A DNA stretch of 50,111 nt from an uncultured Bacilli bacterium (GCA_910587325.1 CAJUKB010000011.1:1-50111); one strand, 5' to 3'; positions 23,661 to 32,738 are shown, counted from the stretch's first letter. Program-made: numbers and translations. The notes: a model not told the origin generated them from the sequence alone.

Positions 23661-24444
23661 TTAGTAATTTCTTTTCTAATAAATTCATCATTTCATATAA
23701 AATGAAAGAGATAAAGATTAAAATAATAATTCCACTCATTACGATGTTTAAATTGAATACTTGTGTTCCGTAGATAATAAGGTAACCGATACCTTTTTTA
23801 CTAACTAAAAATTCACCCGTTATAACGCCGATTAAGCTCATAGAAATATTAATTTTTAAGGAAGATAAAATGGTTCTGTAGGAAGCTGGAATTACAACCT
23901 CTTTCAATATTTGTAATTTATTTGCTTTAAACGATTTTAGCAATTTAATTTTGTATGTATCCGTATTTAAAAATCCATTGTAAATGGTAATAATACTAAT
24001 GATTAAGTTTATTAAGAGCGCCATAGTGATAATGGATTTTGTATTGGCTCCTGTCCATATAATAATGATAGGTCCTAAAGCTACTTTAGGTAGGGAATTT
24101 AACATTGTTAAAAATGGGTCTACAATTTTAGCAAGCGTTTTAAATTCATATAGCAAAATTGCTATCACAAAACCTAAAGAAATTCCGAGTATAAAAGCAA
24201 TTAATGTTTCAAAAATGGTTGTAAAGATGTGAGAAAATAGTTGGTAATTCTGATGTAAAGAGACAATAGTTTCTACAATCTTTTTTGGACTTGAAAAGAC
24301 AAAAGGATTGATTATTTTTTTATCTGATAATACTTGCCATATTACTAAGAAAAGAAATACAACAACAATTTGGGTAATCAGAATAACAATTTTATTTTTC
24401 TTTATTTTTCTTAAAAAATCTTTTTGTTCTTTAGACATTGACAT
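23650..24444 (-). CDS. ABC transporter permease (SsuC/ThiX type)
   Basis: This membrane subunit of about 264 residues has around six helices. It has the BPD transporter loop in ILKEVVIPASYRTILSSLKI, preceded by LNSLPKVALGPIIIIW. It forms the channel for the binding protein and ATPase encoded upstream. I use the ATG at 24444, after GGAAGGATT, which overlaps the ATPase end by 14 bases; a second ATG two codons later is possible. An open frame back to 24525 only reflects overlap with the ATPase gene. Confidence 0.88.
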   Translation of the reverse strand: MSMSKEQKDFLRKIKKNKIVILITQIVVVFLFLVIWQVLSDKKIINPFVFSSPKKIVETIVSLHQNYQLFSHIFTTIFETLIAFILGISLGFVIAILLYEFKTLAKIVDPFLTMLNSLPKVALGPIIIIWTGANTKSIITMALLINLIISIITIYNGFLNTDTYKIKLLKSFKANKLQILKEVVIPASYRTILSSLKINISMSLIGVITGEFLVSKKGIGYLIIYGTQVFNLNIVMSGIIILIFISFILYEMMNLLEKKLLKEK

Positions 24445-25180
24445 CCAAATCCTTCCAAATAGAATCGTAGAACTCCATAAAACGTTTATCTTTTCGATTG
24501 CTAATAGGGTCTTGTTTGTTTTCAAGTTCTATTTTATATACTTTTTTTACCATACAAGGTCTTTTTGATAACACATAGACTTTTGATGACATAGAGACGG
24601 CTTCTGAAATATCATGGGTGACCATTATAGCAGTTTGCCCTTCTTTTTTTATAATGTCATAAACATCATTACTAATGGCAAGACGGCTTTGATAATCTAA
24701 AGCATTAAAAGGTTCGTCAAGAAGCAATATATCCGGTTTTAAAGCAAGAGTACGAATAAGAGCTATTCTTTGTTTCATACCACCTGATAAACAAGTAGGA
24801 TATTTATCTTTAAATTCATATAAATTGTATTTTTTAAGTAAATCCAATACATATTTTTGATTTTCTTTTGAGTTTTGTTTTTGTATTTTTAAACCGAGTA
24901 AGCAATTTTCATAGATGGTAAGCCATGGAAACAAACAGTCGCTTTGGAACATATATCCGATTTTGGGATTATGTTTATGAAACTTTATACTTCCAATGCT
25001 TTCACTATCTAAACCAGCAATGATATTAAGAAGGGTTGATTTTCCACAACCGGAAGAACCAACCAACGAAATAAATTCTCCTTCTAAAACCTCAATGTTG
25101 ATATTTTTTATAGCAAGAATCTCTCCCTCTTTTGTATGATATTTCTTGGATAAATTTTTAATTTCTAAAATCTTATTCAT
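24431..25180 (-). CDS. ABC transporter ATP-binding protein (SsuB/TauB/ThiY type)
   Basis: This 249-residue ATPase has Walker A GSSGCGKST at 41-49, the Q loop MFQSD near 77, signature LSGGMKQR at 131-138, Walker B ILLLDE at 151-156 and the switch histidine in VTHD. It powers import with the adjacent permease. The start overlaps the end of the binding-protein gene by eight bases, so the three genes are one operon. Sequence type places it with nitrate/sulfonate/taurine/thiamine-precursor importers. Confidence 0.92.
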   Translation of the reverse strand: MNKILEIKNLSKKYHTKEGEILAIKNINIEVLEGEFISLVGSSGCGKSTLLNIIAGLDSESIGSIKFHKHNPKIGYMFQSDCLFPWLTIYENCLLGLKIQKQNSKENQKYVLDLLKKYNLYEFKDKYPTCLSGGMKQRIALIRTLALKPDILLLDEPFNALDYQSRLAISNDVYDIIKKEGQTAIMVTHDISEAVSMSSKVYVLSKRPCMVKKVYKIELENKQDPISNRKDKRFMEFYDSIWKDLDVNV

Positions 25181-26165
25181 GATAGAAATTGTTAATTAAT
25201 TTTTCATATGGAACATAAGCATCAAGTAAGTTAGCACTTATCATAATATCTTCTAAATTTTTATAACTTTCTTCCGTAATAAATGGATTTGTTAACCAAG
25301 AGTCATATTTTTTGTAGTTATCCACAATAGCGGTTAAGTCTTTTAGTGAAATGTCTGGAAATTGTGGAAGTATGATTTTCGCAATTTCTTCTGCAGAATG
25401 TGTACGCACATATTCTAATCCTTGCTCTATGGCTTTAGTAATGTTTGCAACAGTTTCTTTATTGTTTTCTAAGTAGCTTTTTCTAGCATAGAATGCTGTG
25501 TAAGGAACTTCTCCTGAATAAGCACCGACATTTCCAACAATAAATCCAAGTCCTTCTTTTTCTAAATTAGTAGCATTTGGTTCAAAAAGATTGACAAAAT
25601 CTCCCATTCCGGCGATAAATGAACCTGATAAAGAAGCAAATTCTACGCTTGTATTCATATTAATGTCACTCTCGTTAACTCCTTCATTTTTAAGAGCGTT
25701 TTGGAAGTTTAATACAGGCATTCCCCCTTTTCGACCTGCTAAAATTTCTTTTCCTTTCAAATCGTTTAGAGAGAAGTTTTCGATTGGTTTTCTTGAAACA
25801 ATAAATTGTCCATCTCTTTTTGTAAGTCCTGCAAAAGTAGTTAAGTAATCTTCTTCTCCACCTTTGTAAACATAAATAGCACTTTCAGGTCCTGCAAAAC
25901 CAATCTCTACGTCGTTTGATAGTACAGCAGCAGCTACTTTATCTGCACCACTTGTTAAGATTAAATCAATATTGATGCCGTTCTCTTTAAAGTAACCTGC
26001 TTCAATAGCAACATACATAGGAGCATAAAAAGCACTATGTGTTACTTCTGCTAATTTTATAGTGGTTAAGCTATCATTTTTCTTAGATGTTAATTTAGTT
26101 GCAGTCACTACAACAATTAGAATGATTAATAAACCTAATACCACTCCTAAAATTTTTCTTTTCAA
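25173..26165 (-). CDS. NMT1/THI5-like substrate-binding protein, membrane-anchored
   Basis: This 330-residue binding protein has the periplasmic-binding fold of the NMT1/SsuA family (IKLAEVTHSAFYAPMYVAIEAGYF, then GINIDLILTSGADKVAAAV, EIGFAGPESAIYV, ILAGRKGGMPVLNFQNAL). Family ligands include the HMP moiety of thiamine, riboflavin, sulfonates and nitrate. Which applies here is open, since no thiamine, sulfonate or molybdenum genes are nearby and no TPP riboswitch is seen. The N terminus is a plain hydrophobic anchor without a lipobox cysteine, unusual for a Gram-positive binding protein. Translation begins at TTG after AGGAGG. Confidence 0.88.
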   Translation of the reverse strand: MKRKILGVVLGLLIILIVVVTATKLTSKKNDSLTTIKLAEVTHSAFYAPMYVAIEAGYFKENGINIDLILTSGADKVAAAVLSNDVEIGFAGPESAIYVYKGGEEDYLTTFAGLTKRDGQFIVSRKPIENFSLNDLKGKEILAGRKGGMPVLNFQNALKNEGVNESDINMNTSVEFASLSGSFIAGMGDFVNLFEPNATNLEKEGLGFIVGNVGAYSGEVPYTAFYARKSYLENNKETVANITKAIEQGLEYVRTHSAEEIAKIILPQFPDISLKDLTAIVDNYKKYDSWLTNPFITEESYKNLEDIMISANLLDAYVPYEKLINNFYHE

Positions 26166-26280
26166 TTTAAATTCCTCCTTTTAAATTTACAATGTATTAT
26201 ATTCTAAGTTTTTTAAATATGTTAAAAAGACCTAAAAATCTTTTTTATGATATAATGTGGGTAAGGGAAGTGGGTTTTGA

Positions 26281-26775
26281 ATGAAGCAATTAGAAACAAC
26301 GCTCTTATTATTAAAAAAAGATAATGAAATTTTACTTGCTATGAAAAAACGTGGTTTTGGTGTTGGAAAATACAATGGTATTGGCGGAAAGTTAGAAGCA
26401 AATGAAACGCCTGAAATGGCAATGTTACGTGAAGCTAAAGAAGAGATTAATGTAATTCCGACTTTATATGAATATGTTGGTGCTGTAGAAGTAGAATCTA
26501 TAAATTTTAGTGAAAAAAGAGATTGTATATTTCATTTGTATATTGCAACCAAGTGGGAAGGTATTCCTAGTGAAAGCGAAGAAATGTGTCCAAAATGGTT
26601 TTTAATTGATAAAATTCCATATGATAAAATGTTTCCTGTTGACGAATATTGGTTGCCTTTAGTTTTAGAAGGAAAGAAAATAAATGCTTTTTTTGAATTT
26701 GATGAAGATTGGAATTTAAAGAAAAAGAAAATAGAAGAATTAGAAAATTCTAATGTATTAAAAATGTCTTTGTAA
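26281..26775 (+). CDS. Nudix hydrolase, MutT/MTH1-like
   Basis: This 164-residue enzyme has the Nudix box GGKLEANETPEMAMLREAKEEI (first half 36-46, REAKEE near 52), which binds the metal and cleaves nucleoside-diphosphate-X bonds. NGIGGK before the box and CPKWFLIDKIPYDKMFPVDEYWLP after it recall MTH1-type 8-oxo-dGTP diphosphatases. Cleaning of oxidised nucleotides is therefore likely, though the substrate is inferred. An extended -10 TGATATAAT lies about 32 bp upstream. The following radical SAM gene starts 31 bp downstream and may be co-transcribed. Confidence 0.88.
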   Translation: MKQLETTLLLLKKDNEILLAMKKRGFGVGKYNGIGGKLEANETPEMAMLREAKEEINVIPTLYEYVGAVEVESINFSEKRDCIFHLYIATKWEGIPSESEEMCPKWFLIDKIPYDKMFPVDEYWLPLVLEGKKINAFFEFDEDWNLKKKKIEELENSNVLKMSL

Positions 26776-26806
26776 CATAAAGAAAATATAGATATTGGGT
26801 GGTTTT

Positions 26807-27694
26807 ATGGAATACGTAAAAACAAGAACAATTATGACAAAAAGCGAACAAGGTATGCTTTGGTTTGGAATTGATTATCACATGAATCTTTATAGAGGAT
26901 GTTCCTATGGTTGTATTTATTGTGATAGTAGAAGTGATACATATCATATTAAGAATTTTGATGAGATTAAAAGTAAAGAAAATGCCTTAAAAATATTAGA
27001 AGAGGAACTTGCGAGTAAACAATATAAAGGAGTTGTTAGTTTTGGGACTTTGTCGGATCCTTACAACGAATTAGAGCGTGAATATAAAATTACTAGAGGA
27101 GCGTTAGAATTAATTAAAAAATATGGTTTTGGGGTATCCATTGATACAAAAAGTGATTTAATTTTACGCGATATTGATTTATTAAAAGAGATTGGAAAAA
27201 ACAATAATGTAATTATAAAAATAAGTATTACGACTTATGAAGATGATTTGGCTAAATTTTTAGAGCCAAATGTGATTTCTTCTAGCAAACGATTTGCAGT
27301 TTTAAAAAACTTGCGAAAAAATGATATCTATGCAGGTGTTTTAATGACACCAGTATTACCATTTATTACAGATAGCGCAGATAATATTAAAGAAATGGTC
27401 CGTTTAGCAAGCGAAAATAATGCCAAGTTTATTTATACAAAAATGGGGATGACTTTACGAAGTAATGTGCATGACTATTACTATGAACATATTGAAAAAA
27501 TGTATAAAGGTTTAGCAAGTGATTATAAGTGTGTTTATGGAAATAATGTGGTTTGCAATCCTCTTCGCTATCCTGATTTATTAGAGATTTTTGTTAAGGA
27601 ATGCAATAAGTACCATTTACTATGCGATATGAGTGAAATCATTAAAGATTATAAAAGAGAAATACCAACAAAAGAGCAAATTAGTTTGTTTTAA
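26807..27694 (+). CDS. SPL-family radical SAM protein
   Basis: This 295-residue protein carries the cluster-binding CxxxCxxC at C32, C36 and C39 (YRGCSYGCIYCDSRS) and the usual TIM-barrel continuation (VVSFGTLSDPYNELE, GFGVSIDTKSDLILRD, AGVLMTPVLPFI). It resembles the Rv2578c/SplB-like group of radical SAM enzymes; spore photoproduct lyase itself is a relative that repairs UV lesions in spores. Substrate unknown. GGGTGG precedes the ATG at 26807; an in-frame TTG at 26795 lacks a ribosome binding site. Confidence 0.85.
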   Translation: MEYVKTRTIMTKSEQGMLWFGIDYHMNLYRGCSYGCIYCDSRSDTYHIKNFDEIKSKENALKILEEELASKQYKGVVSFGTLSDPYNELEREYKITRGALELIKKYGFGVSIDTKSDLILRDIDLLKEIGKNNNVIIKISITTYEDDLAKFLEPNVISSSKRFAVLKNLRKNDIYAGVLMTPVLPFITDSADNIKEMVRLASENNAKFIYTKMGMTLRSNVHDYYYEHIEKMYKGLASDYKCVYGNNVVCNPLRYPDLLEIFVKECNKYHLLCDMSEIIKDYKREIPTKEQISLF

Positions 27695-27695
27695 T

Positions 27696-27730
27696 AGAAA
27701 ACTATAAAAATGTATAGTTTTCTTTTTTTT
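27696..27730 (+). terminator. Strong terminator after the radical SAM gene
   Basis: AGAAAACTATA (27696-27706) and TATAGTTTTCT (27713-27723) form an 11-bp perfect stem, followed by eight T. Confidence 0.9.
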
Positions 27731-27792
27731 GCCAATTTTTAACACTTTGTTTTTAGAAAAAAATTTCATACTAATAGTGGAGGTATTTTAAT

Positions 27793-27966
27793 ATGACAGA
27801 AAAAGAATTATTGTATGTGGAAGATGCAATTAATCATGAACTTTATATGATTAAAACGATTCGTGAAACAGAAGAATGTTTGACGGATGAAAACTTAGTA
27901 AAAGTAGTAAAAAAATTAGGACATAAACATGAATCTATATTAGAAATGTTTATGAACCTTTTATAA
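27793..27966 (+). CDS. Small helical protein next to a CotF-like coat gene
   Basis: This 57-residue, acidic, fully helical protein (MTEKELLYVEDAINHEL, IRETEECL, LGHKHESILEMFMNLL) starts after GTGGAGG. It ends 11 bp before the CotF-like gene, so the two form an operon. Small helical partners often accompany CotF-type genes in spore formers, and EDAINHEL followed by H-rich helices fits that type. The function is inferred from context only. The gap upstream has CATACTAATA at 27767, which only roughly resembles a late mother-cell -10. Confidence 0.65.
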   Translation: MTEKELLYVEDAINHELYMIKTIRETEECLTDENLVKVVKKLGHKHESILEMFMNLL

Positions 27967-27977
27967 GGAGGGATATT

Positions 27978-28244
27978 ATGGACGATAAATATTTAATGGA
28001 AAACTTAATGTTTGGTAGTAAAGTAATTAATGATTTGTATATGCATGGTTTTATTGAATCGACAAATGAAAAAGTATTTGGTGCCTTTACAAAAGCCTTG
28101 CAAGATACAGCAAAAATGCATTATGAAATTTTTAAATCTATGGAAGACTCAGGATTTTACAATATGAAAAATGTAGAAGAAAGTAAAATAAAGCAAACGA
28201 AACAAAAGCTAGAAAGTAGTTTAAAAAAGGAGAACGAAAAATAA
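27978..28244 (+). CDS. CotF-like spore coat protein
   Basis: This 88-residue protein matches the coat F domain: KYLMENLMFGSKVINDLYMHG followed by IESTNEKVFGAF and a helix ending in YEIFKSMEDSGFYN, equal to the YxxM-x-x-GWY end of CotF. CotF-type proteins are part of the spore coat made in the mother cell. The last 20 residues are a lysine-rich extension. AAGGAGGG precedes the ATG. A weak GGAGAA/TTCTTC stem plus T-run follows. Confidence 0.82.
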   Translation: MDDKYLMENLMFGSKVINDLYMHGFIESTNEKVFGAFTKALQDTAKMHYEIFKSMEDSGFYNMKNVEESKIKQTKQKLESSLKKENEK

Positions 28245-28258
28245 TTCTTCTTTTTTGG

Positions 28259-28286
28259 TGGACAAATTTAGGAGTTCTTGTATAAT
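28259..28286 (+). promoter_or_regulatory. Sigma-A type promoter
   Basis: TGGACA (28259-28264) and TATAAT (28281-28286) are 16 bp apart, 17 bp before the next gene. The short leader holds only AGGTGGG. Confidence 0.6.
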
Positions 28287-28303
28287 AATGGGCAGGTGGG
28301 TTT

Positions 28304-29038
28304 ATGGAGAATATGAAAGAAAGATTAGAACAAGGAAAAATAAGGTTAGAGATTTTTAAGCATAATTTGATGTGTATGAAAGAATATTTTCATGTAAAAG
28401 AAAGTTTTTTTGTTGAAAAAGGAAAAGAGAACAATGATTGTATATATTATGATATTTCACAGAATTTATCCTCTTTTCCTTTTACGCTTTCAGTATTTCA
28501 ATATCCGAATGCTATAACTTGTTTTTTTGTAGAATTATTTAATTTTTATCAAGATTTGCCTAAAAGAAGCAATTATCCATATCGTAGCTTTAGCCAAGGA
28601 CTTACGACTTATTTTTTAAGAGAACTTGCAGAAAAACAATTAATAGAATTAGTTTTTTGTAAAAAAAGTGTTAAAGTTGGATTAGATGCTTATATGGAGA
28701 TGTTAGGAAATTATAATCATAAAGAAAAAATTCAAATGTATTATTGTTACTTTTATAAAAAACGTAATATGGATGAAAAGGATGTACCTATGATTAAGAA
28801 TATAGCGAGTGCTTTACATATTAATTTATCTTATTTGAAATTTGTTTTTCAAAATGACAAAATGTATTTAGAAGTTAAAAATACTTATAAATTCAAAAAT
28901 TTTATAAGGGGAAGATATTTTAAAAATTTGTATCAACAAAGAGAGTATATATTGTTACTTTTAAAAGAGTATGGAGAATATTTATTTGATCAAGATAGTG
29001 TAACTAATAAAAAGAAACGGACTTTAAAAGTACGATAA
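28304..29038 (+). CDS. Hypothetical protein
   Basis: I do not recognise this 244-residue protein. It has no signal peptide or membrane helix and is rich in Tyr, Phe and Lys. The N-terminal half contains ISQNLSSFPFTLSVFQYPNA. The C-terminal third has a helix-turn-helix-like stretch (IASALHINLSYLKFVFQ) and ends in a strongly basic tail (NKKKRTLKVR), so nucleic-acid binding is possible. It has its own promoter and stands 35 bp before the thioredoxin-like gene. Confidence 0.45.
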   Translation: MENMKERLEQGKIRLEIFKHNLMCMKEYFHVKESFFVEKGKENNDCIYYDISQNLSSFPFTLSVFQYPNAITCFFVELFNFYQDLPKRSNYPYRSFSQGLTTYFLRELAEKQLIELVFCKKSVKVGLDAYMEMLGNYNHKEKIQMYYCYFYKKRNMDEKDVPMIKNIASALHINLSYLKFVFQNDKMYLEVKNTYKFKNFIRGRYFKNLYQQREYILLLLKEYGEYLFDQDSVTNKKKRTLKVR

Positions 29039-29073
29039 AACATTGTATAATAAAGACACAAGGAGGAGTTAGG

Positions 29074-29715
29074 ATGAAAATAATAAAAAGATTCATCATG
29101 ATATTTGCTATACTTGCTATGTTACCAATGGGAGTATTTGCAAAAGAAAAAGTAAATGTCTATTTATTTAAAAGAGAAGGCTGTGGATTTTGTGCTAATG
29201 CACTTACGTTTTTTAATTCTTTAGGGGAAGATGAAGAATACAAAGATTATTTTAATTTGGTGACAAAAGAAGTCTTAAACAATAAAGTGAATAGTGAACT
29301 TATGGAAAAAACAGCGAAAAAATTAGGTGTAAGTTTAAGTGGAGTTCCCTTTATTGTTATAGGAGCTACACATTTCGAAGGATATGCTAATACTTTTGAT
29401 GACCAAATAAAAGCTGCCATTAAAAATGCTTATGAAAAAGAAAGCGAAGATATAGTAGCCTCTATTACTGAAAAAAAGGATACATCTGCTACAACGATTG
29501 TGATTTTAATTGCGGTAGTGGCAGGAGTGGCATTCTTAATCTACATGGCAAAAGATACTCAAAGTAACGAAGTAATAGAAGAATCAAAAGAAGAAATTGT
29601 AGAAGAAAAAGTGTCTCCCAAAAAGAAGACACAACCAAAAAAAACAGCAAGCAAAACAACAACTAAAAAAACGACTACTAAGGCATCTTCAACAAAGAAA
29701 ACCAAAAAAAAATAA
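29074..29715 (+). CDS. Exported thioredoxin-like protein with membrane anchor and basic tail
   Basis: A signal peptide (about 1-23, ending in VFA-KE) is followed by a thioredoxin/glutaredoxin fold. The redox motif CGFC is near residue 37 (REGCGFCANAL) and the cis-proline is in SGVPFIVIG near 91. A membrane helix at about 140-157 comes next, then an acidic stretch (EEIVEEKVSP) and a Lys/Thr-rich tail to the end. The enzyme domain should sit outside the cell, and the basic tail inside. A disulfide role in the envelope or spore is likely. AAGGAGGAG precedes the ATG. Confidence 0.78.
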   Translation: MKIIKRFIMIFAILAMLPMGVFAKEKVNVYLFKREGCGFCANALTFFNSLGEDEEYKDYFNLVTKEVLNNKVNSELMEKTAKKLGVSLSGVPFIVIGATHFEGYANTFDDQIKAAIKNAYEKESEDIVASITEKKDTSATTIVILIAVVAGVAFLIYMAKDTQSNEVIEESKEEIVEEKVSPKKKTQPKKTASKTTTKKTTTKASSTKKTKKK

Positions 29716-29738
29716 AGCCAATTATGACTTTATTTTTT
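29709..29738. terminator. Bidirectional terminator between convergent genes
   Basis: AAAATAAAG (29709-29717) pairs with CTTTATTTT (29728-29736), with A/T runs on both sides. It serves the thioredoxin-like gene and the DUF308 gene on the other strand. Confidence 0.8.
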
Positions 29739-30284
29739 TGTGCTCCTCGTACTTAATAATCCAATAAAATCTACTACACTTGAAATGATTAACAAAACAC
29801 CTACGATTTGGAAAATAATATTTTCAGCTAGAATGGTATAAAGTCCCATACTAATTAAGGCAATTCCAATAATTAGAGTAACATAATTTTTTGTATTTAA
29901 AGAAAGTATAGCATTTTTAAGTCCATTATAGATTAAAATAATTCCAATAATAAAACGCAAGAAGGTTTCGATAGCACCAGATAGAATTAAAATAAGTACT
30001 CCAATAAAAATCATGCTTGTTCCTAACACTAATTTGCTATTGTCTTCTATATTCATCTCTTTTTTTAATTGATAATAACGAATTAAGTTAAAAATACCTG
30101 TTAAAATAAAAACAGCTCCAATAGAGTAAAATACAATAATGACCGCTTTACTTGAATTGGTTAGAAGAATAATTCCTAAGATGAGCATTAAAATAGGGCC
30201 TAAAATTTTTAAATTGTCCGTCTCTTTTTCTTTCTTTTTTTTCGGTTTAATTAACGTTGTTTTTTCTTCTTTCATAGTTTCCAT
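29730..30284 (-). CDS. DUF308 (HdeD-like) membrane protein
   Basis: This 184-residue protein has a lysine-rich cytosolic start (LIKPKKKKEKET) and six membrane helices in three pairs, each with the GxxxLxxG pattern of DUF308 (ILGPILMLILGIILL, LGTSMIFIGVLILI, LIIGIALISMGLYTIL). In enterobacteria HdeD belongs to an acid-resistance island, but in Firmicutes the family has no clear role. It is a single minus-strand gene between plus-strand units. AAGGAAG precedes the ATG, and a second ATG three codons later is possible. Confidence 0.75.
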   Translation of the reverse strand: METMKEEKTTLIKPKKKKEKETDNLKILGPILMLILGIILLTNSSKAVIIVFYSIGAVFILTGIFNLIRYYQLKKEMNIEDNSKLVLGTSMIFIGVLILILSGAIETFLRFIIGIILIYNGLKNAILSLNTKNYVTLIIGIALISMGLYTILAENIIFQIVGVLLIISSVVDFIGLLSTRSTKK

Positions 30285-30385
30285 CCCTTCTTCCTTATCA
30301 TACTTCTAATTCTAGCAATTATCAAGTAGCAAAAAAGTGTGAGATATGTTATAATATTTCTTAGAATAAAGGGGATACGATACGT

Positions 30386-32155
30386 ATGTTAGAAAAAATG
30401 CAAATTTTAGGTGTTTTAAAAAAATACGGATATTATGCTATTAATCGTGCACCTTTTCTGTACCAAAGTGAGGAAAACATTGGGATTTATTTTGTATGGC
30501 CTCATAAACATTATGGAAATTTGGAGCGAGTAATACTATTAAATACTTTGGAAGAGACAGAAGAAGTGGTTTACCAATATTGGTGGTTTATGAACAATAA
30601 AGACAAATATCCTATAATGGTAGAATTTGACGATTACGAGATTAAAACACCAAAAGTAAGTTATGTTTATAAAGGAAATACTTTAACTGTAGATGCCATG
30701 AAAAGTTTTGGCAGTGATGAAGTACTTGTAAGAGAACCTAAAGATACTTTAAAAAAACGAGAGCTTTTAAGAACTGCTACGATTTTAATTTTAGTATTAA
30801 AAGAAAAAATACGAATGCAAAATGAAACGTACATAAAAGTAGAAGAAATGACCGAAACTTTAAAAAAGCTAAAAAGTGAATACAAAAATAAGTTGAGTTT
30901 ATATAAAAAAGGAATAAAAGAAGAAACAGAAAGCCTCGAACTTTTAAAAGATAATCCGGATGAAAGTGAAGAATTATTAAGAAAGTTACATGGTGAACTT
31001 GATGCTTTAAAAACAATAGAAGATATCAGAAATTTTATCAATACTTTATTTCGTTATTTGTCTAATGTAGAATCGAGTGTTTCTACCATTCAAAATACCT
31101 ATTTGTTAAATCGTTATCCTTTTGAAATAGAAGATATGAAGAAAAAAATTGCGATTTTAGATGAGGCGATAAACGAAAAGAAGAAATTATTTCAATCTAA
31201 ACAAAATCCTCTTGATTTACTAGCTTCTGTTGATAATTTAAGTGAGTGTAAAAAAATGGTAGATATAAAAACTTACATAGAAAAAGAACAAAAAACAGTG
31301 AAAGAAAAGTACCAAAATCGTGAATCTATAGATGAAAATGTGTTAGGAGATTATCTTGTTAGTTTTGAAAAATTAAATATAACACTACCACCAATGATAG
31401 AGAATAAGTATTATGAAGAATTTGACAAAGAAGATTTGTATAATACCTTAAAAGTGATTTTTGGAAATTTAAGTCAAAAAGAAAAATCTGCATGTTTTGT
31501 TGCTTCTTCTTTTTTAAGAGAATGTTTAATTATTTTAATGGAGAAAAATGCAGATACGGAGTTAAATAGCAATGAAGTGATTAGCCGCCTTATTTTGGAT
31601 AATCAAATTCATTTGTTTAATGATGCCTATAACACTTTAGATTATTATGTTAATGCGAAAATTAGAGTGAAGTATTTTAGTATTATTAAAATGAAAACAT
31701 TTGAGTCTTTCATGCTATCTTTAATAGAAGTTATTCAAATATTAAAAGGATTAAAGCAAACGTTAAATAAAAGTTTTTATGGCTATTATTTAGAAAAAGA
31801 AAAATCCATTATTAATTTGTATTTGAAAAATATTGTGCATTTAAATAAAAAAACTTCTTATATTGCAAGATTTATGCCAAATGTTCCCATTTATTATTCT
31901 CCTGTTAGTATAATCAGACAACTAGACATTGTAAATAATAATGAACTTGTAGAAAGACAGACCGATACAATTTTCTTACTGAAAGATATGGTAAGTATTC
32001 GAGAGCATAACGAAAAAACAACCGTTGTACGTTATGAAAAAGATAAAACAACTAAAGAGGATTGTATGATTGTGCATTCTCTAAAAGAAAAAAGCAAATG
32101 CAGTTATTATGAAGATATGTTCTACAATAAAGAAGATGGTGAACTTTATGAATAG
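30386..32155 (+). CDS. Large hypothetical coiled-coil protein
   Basis: I do not recognise this 589-residue protein. It has no signal peptide or membrane helix. The first 130 residues look globular (KKYGYYAINRAPFLYQS, YFVWPHKHYGNLERV). Residues about 145-330 are charged helices with heptad character, and the rest is helical. An extended -10 (TGTTATAAT, about 30346-30354) precedes it. It overlaps the next gene, a HAAS-domain membrane protein, by eight bases, so the two are translated together and may work at the membrane. Confidence 0.5.
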   Translation: MLEKMQILGVLKKYGYYAINRAPFLYQSEENIGIYFVWPHKHYGNLERVILLNTLEETEEVVYQYWWFMNNKDKYPIMVEFDDYEIKTPKVSYVYKGNTLTVDAMKSFGSDEVLVREPKDTLKKRELLRTATILILVLKEKIRMQNETYIKVEEMTETLKKLKSEYKNKLSLYKKGIKEETESLELLKDNPDESEELLRKLHGELDALKTIEDIRNFINTLFRYLSNVESSVSTIQNTYLLNRYPFEIEDMKKKIAILDEAINEKKKLFQSKQNPLDLLASVDNLSECKKMVDIKTYIEKEQKTVKEKYQNRESIDENVLGDYLVSFEKLNITLPPMIENKYYEEFDKEDLYNTLKVIFGNLSQKEKSACFVASSFLRECLIILMEKNADTELNSNEVISRLILDNQIHLFNDAYNTLDYYVNAKIRVKYFSIIKMKTFESFMLSLIEVIQILKGLKQTLNKSFYGYYLEKEKSIINLYLKNIVHLNKKTSYIARFMPNVPIYYSPVSIIRQLDIVNNNELVERQTDTIFLLKDMVSIREHNEKTTVVRYEKDKTTKEDCMIVHSLKEKSKCSYYEDMFYNKEDGELYE

Positions 32156-32663
32156 GAATACATTCTTAAAAAGTTTAAGAAAGAATTTATCTTTTTTAGA
32201 AAAAGAGGAATTGGAAAAAGAAGTACTTTACTACATTAATAAAATTGATAGTTCAAAAGAACCGGATGAAGAAATCATTAAAAGTTTTGGAAGTATGGAG
32301 AGTATTGTAAAAGAAGTATCTAAAAAACATGGTTTAAATTATAAAACGATTGATAAAAAAGAAAATTGGTTTAAAACATTTTATAACGATTTAGTCGATT
32401 TAAGTACTATTTTAAAAAATAGTGATGGTAAAAAAAGAACGAAAATATTACTTGATTTATTATTACTCGTTGTGATTACTTGTGTTTTAAAAATTCCTTT
32501 TATCTTTGTAAGGGATTTAGGAGATAGACTTGTAGAAATCATTTTAAACAATAATATTACAATACTTGCAGTTTGGGGATTTGTGATTGAAATTTTATAT
32601 GTAATCGTTGCCTTATCTTTTTTTATAAAAACGTTTGAAAAATGGTTTAAGAGTATGAAATAG
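32148..32663 (+). CDS. HAAS-domain (DUF1700-like) membrane protein
   Basis: The first 55 residues (FLKSLRKNLSFLEKEELEKE, then YYINKIDSSKEPDEEIIKSFGS) are a HAAS domain, a helical module found in DUF1700 proteins that are usually paired with PadR regulators. Two membrane helices follow (about 108-128 and 140-165). No PadR gene is adjacent here. The ATG at 32148 overlaps the end of the large coiled-coil gene by eight bases and uses GATGGTGA. An open frame back to 32109 is within that gene. Confidence 0.72.
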   Translation: MNRNTFLKSLRKNLSFLEKEELEKEVLYYINKIDSSKEPDEEIIKSFGSMESIVKEVSKKHGLNYKTIDKKENWFKTFYNDLVDLSTILKNSDGKKRTKILLDLLLLVVITCVLKIPFIFVRDLGDRLVEIILNNNITILAVWGFVIEILYVIVALSFFIKTFEKWFKSMK

Positions 32664-32689
32664 AAGATAGTGTGATATCTTCTTTTTTT
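32662..32689 (+). terminator. Terminator of the two-gene operon
   Basis: AGAAGATA (32662-32669) and TATCTTCT (32676-32683) form an 8-bp stem that runs into seven T. Confidence 0.85.
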
Positions 32690-32738
32690 CTATTTATGTA
32701 GTATATTATGCTACAATTATATTAATTGAGGTGTAAAT

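Noticed and set aside
26166..26280. TPP or other riboswitch before the NMT1-type importer
   Set aside because: The leader between the likely -10 and the TTG start is about 30 nt and lacks any conserved riboswitch core.
27760..27792. Sigma-K or sigma-E promoter before the small coat-like gene
   Set aside because: CATACTAATA is one base off both -10 patterns and no matching -35 lies at the required distance.
30667..31041. Minus-strand reading frame of 124 codons
   Set aside because: It lies inside the large coiled-coil gene, has Ser/Leu/Phe-rich shadow composition and no ribosome binding site.
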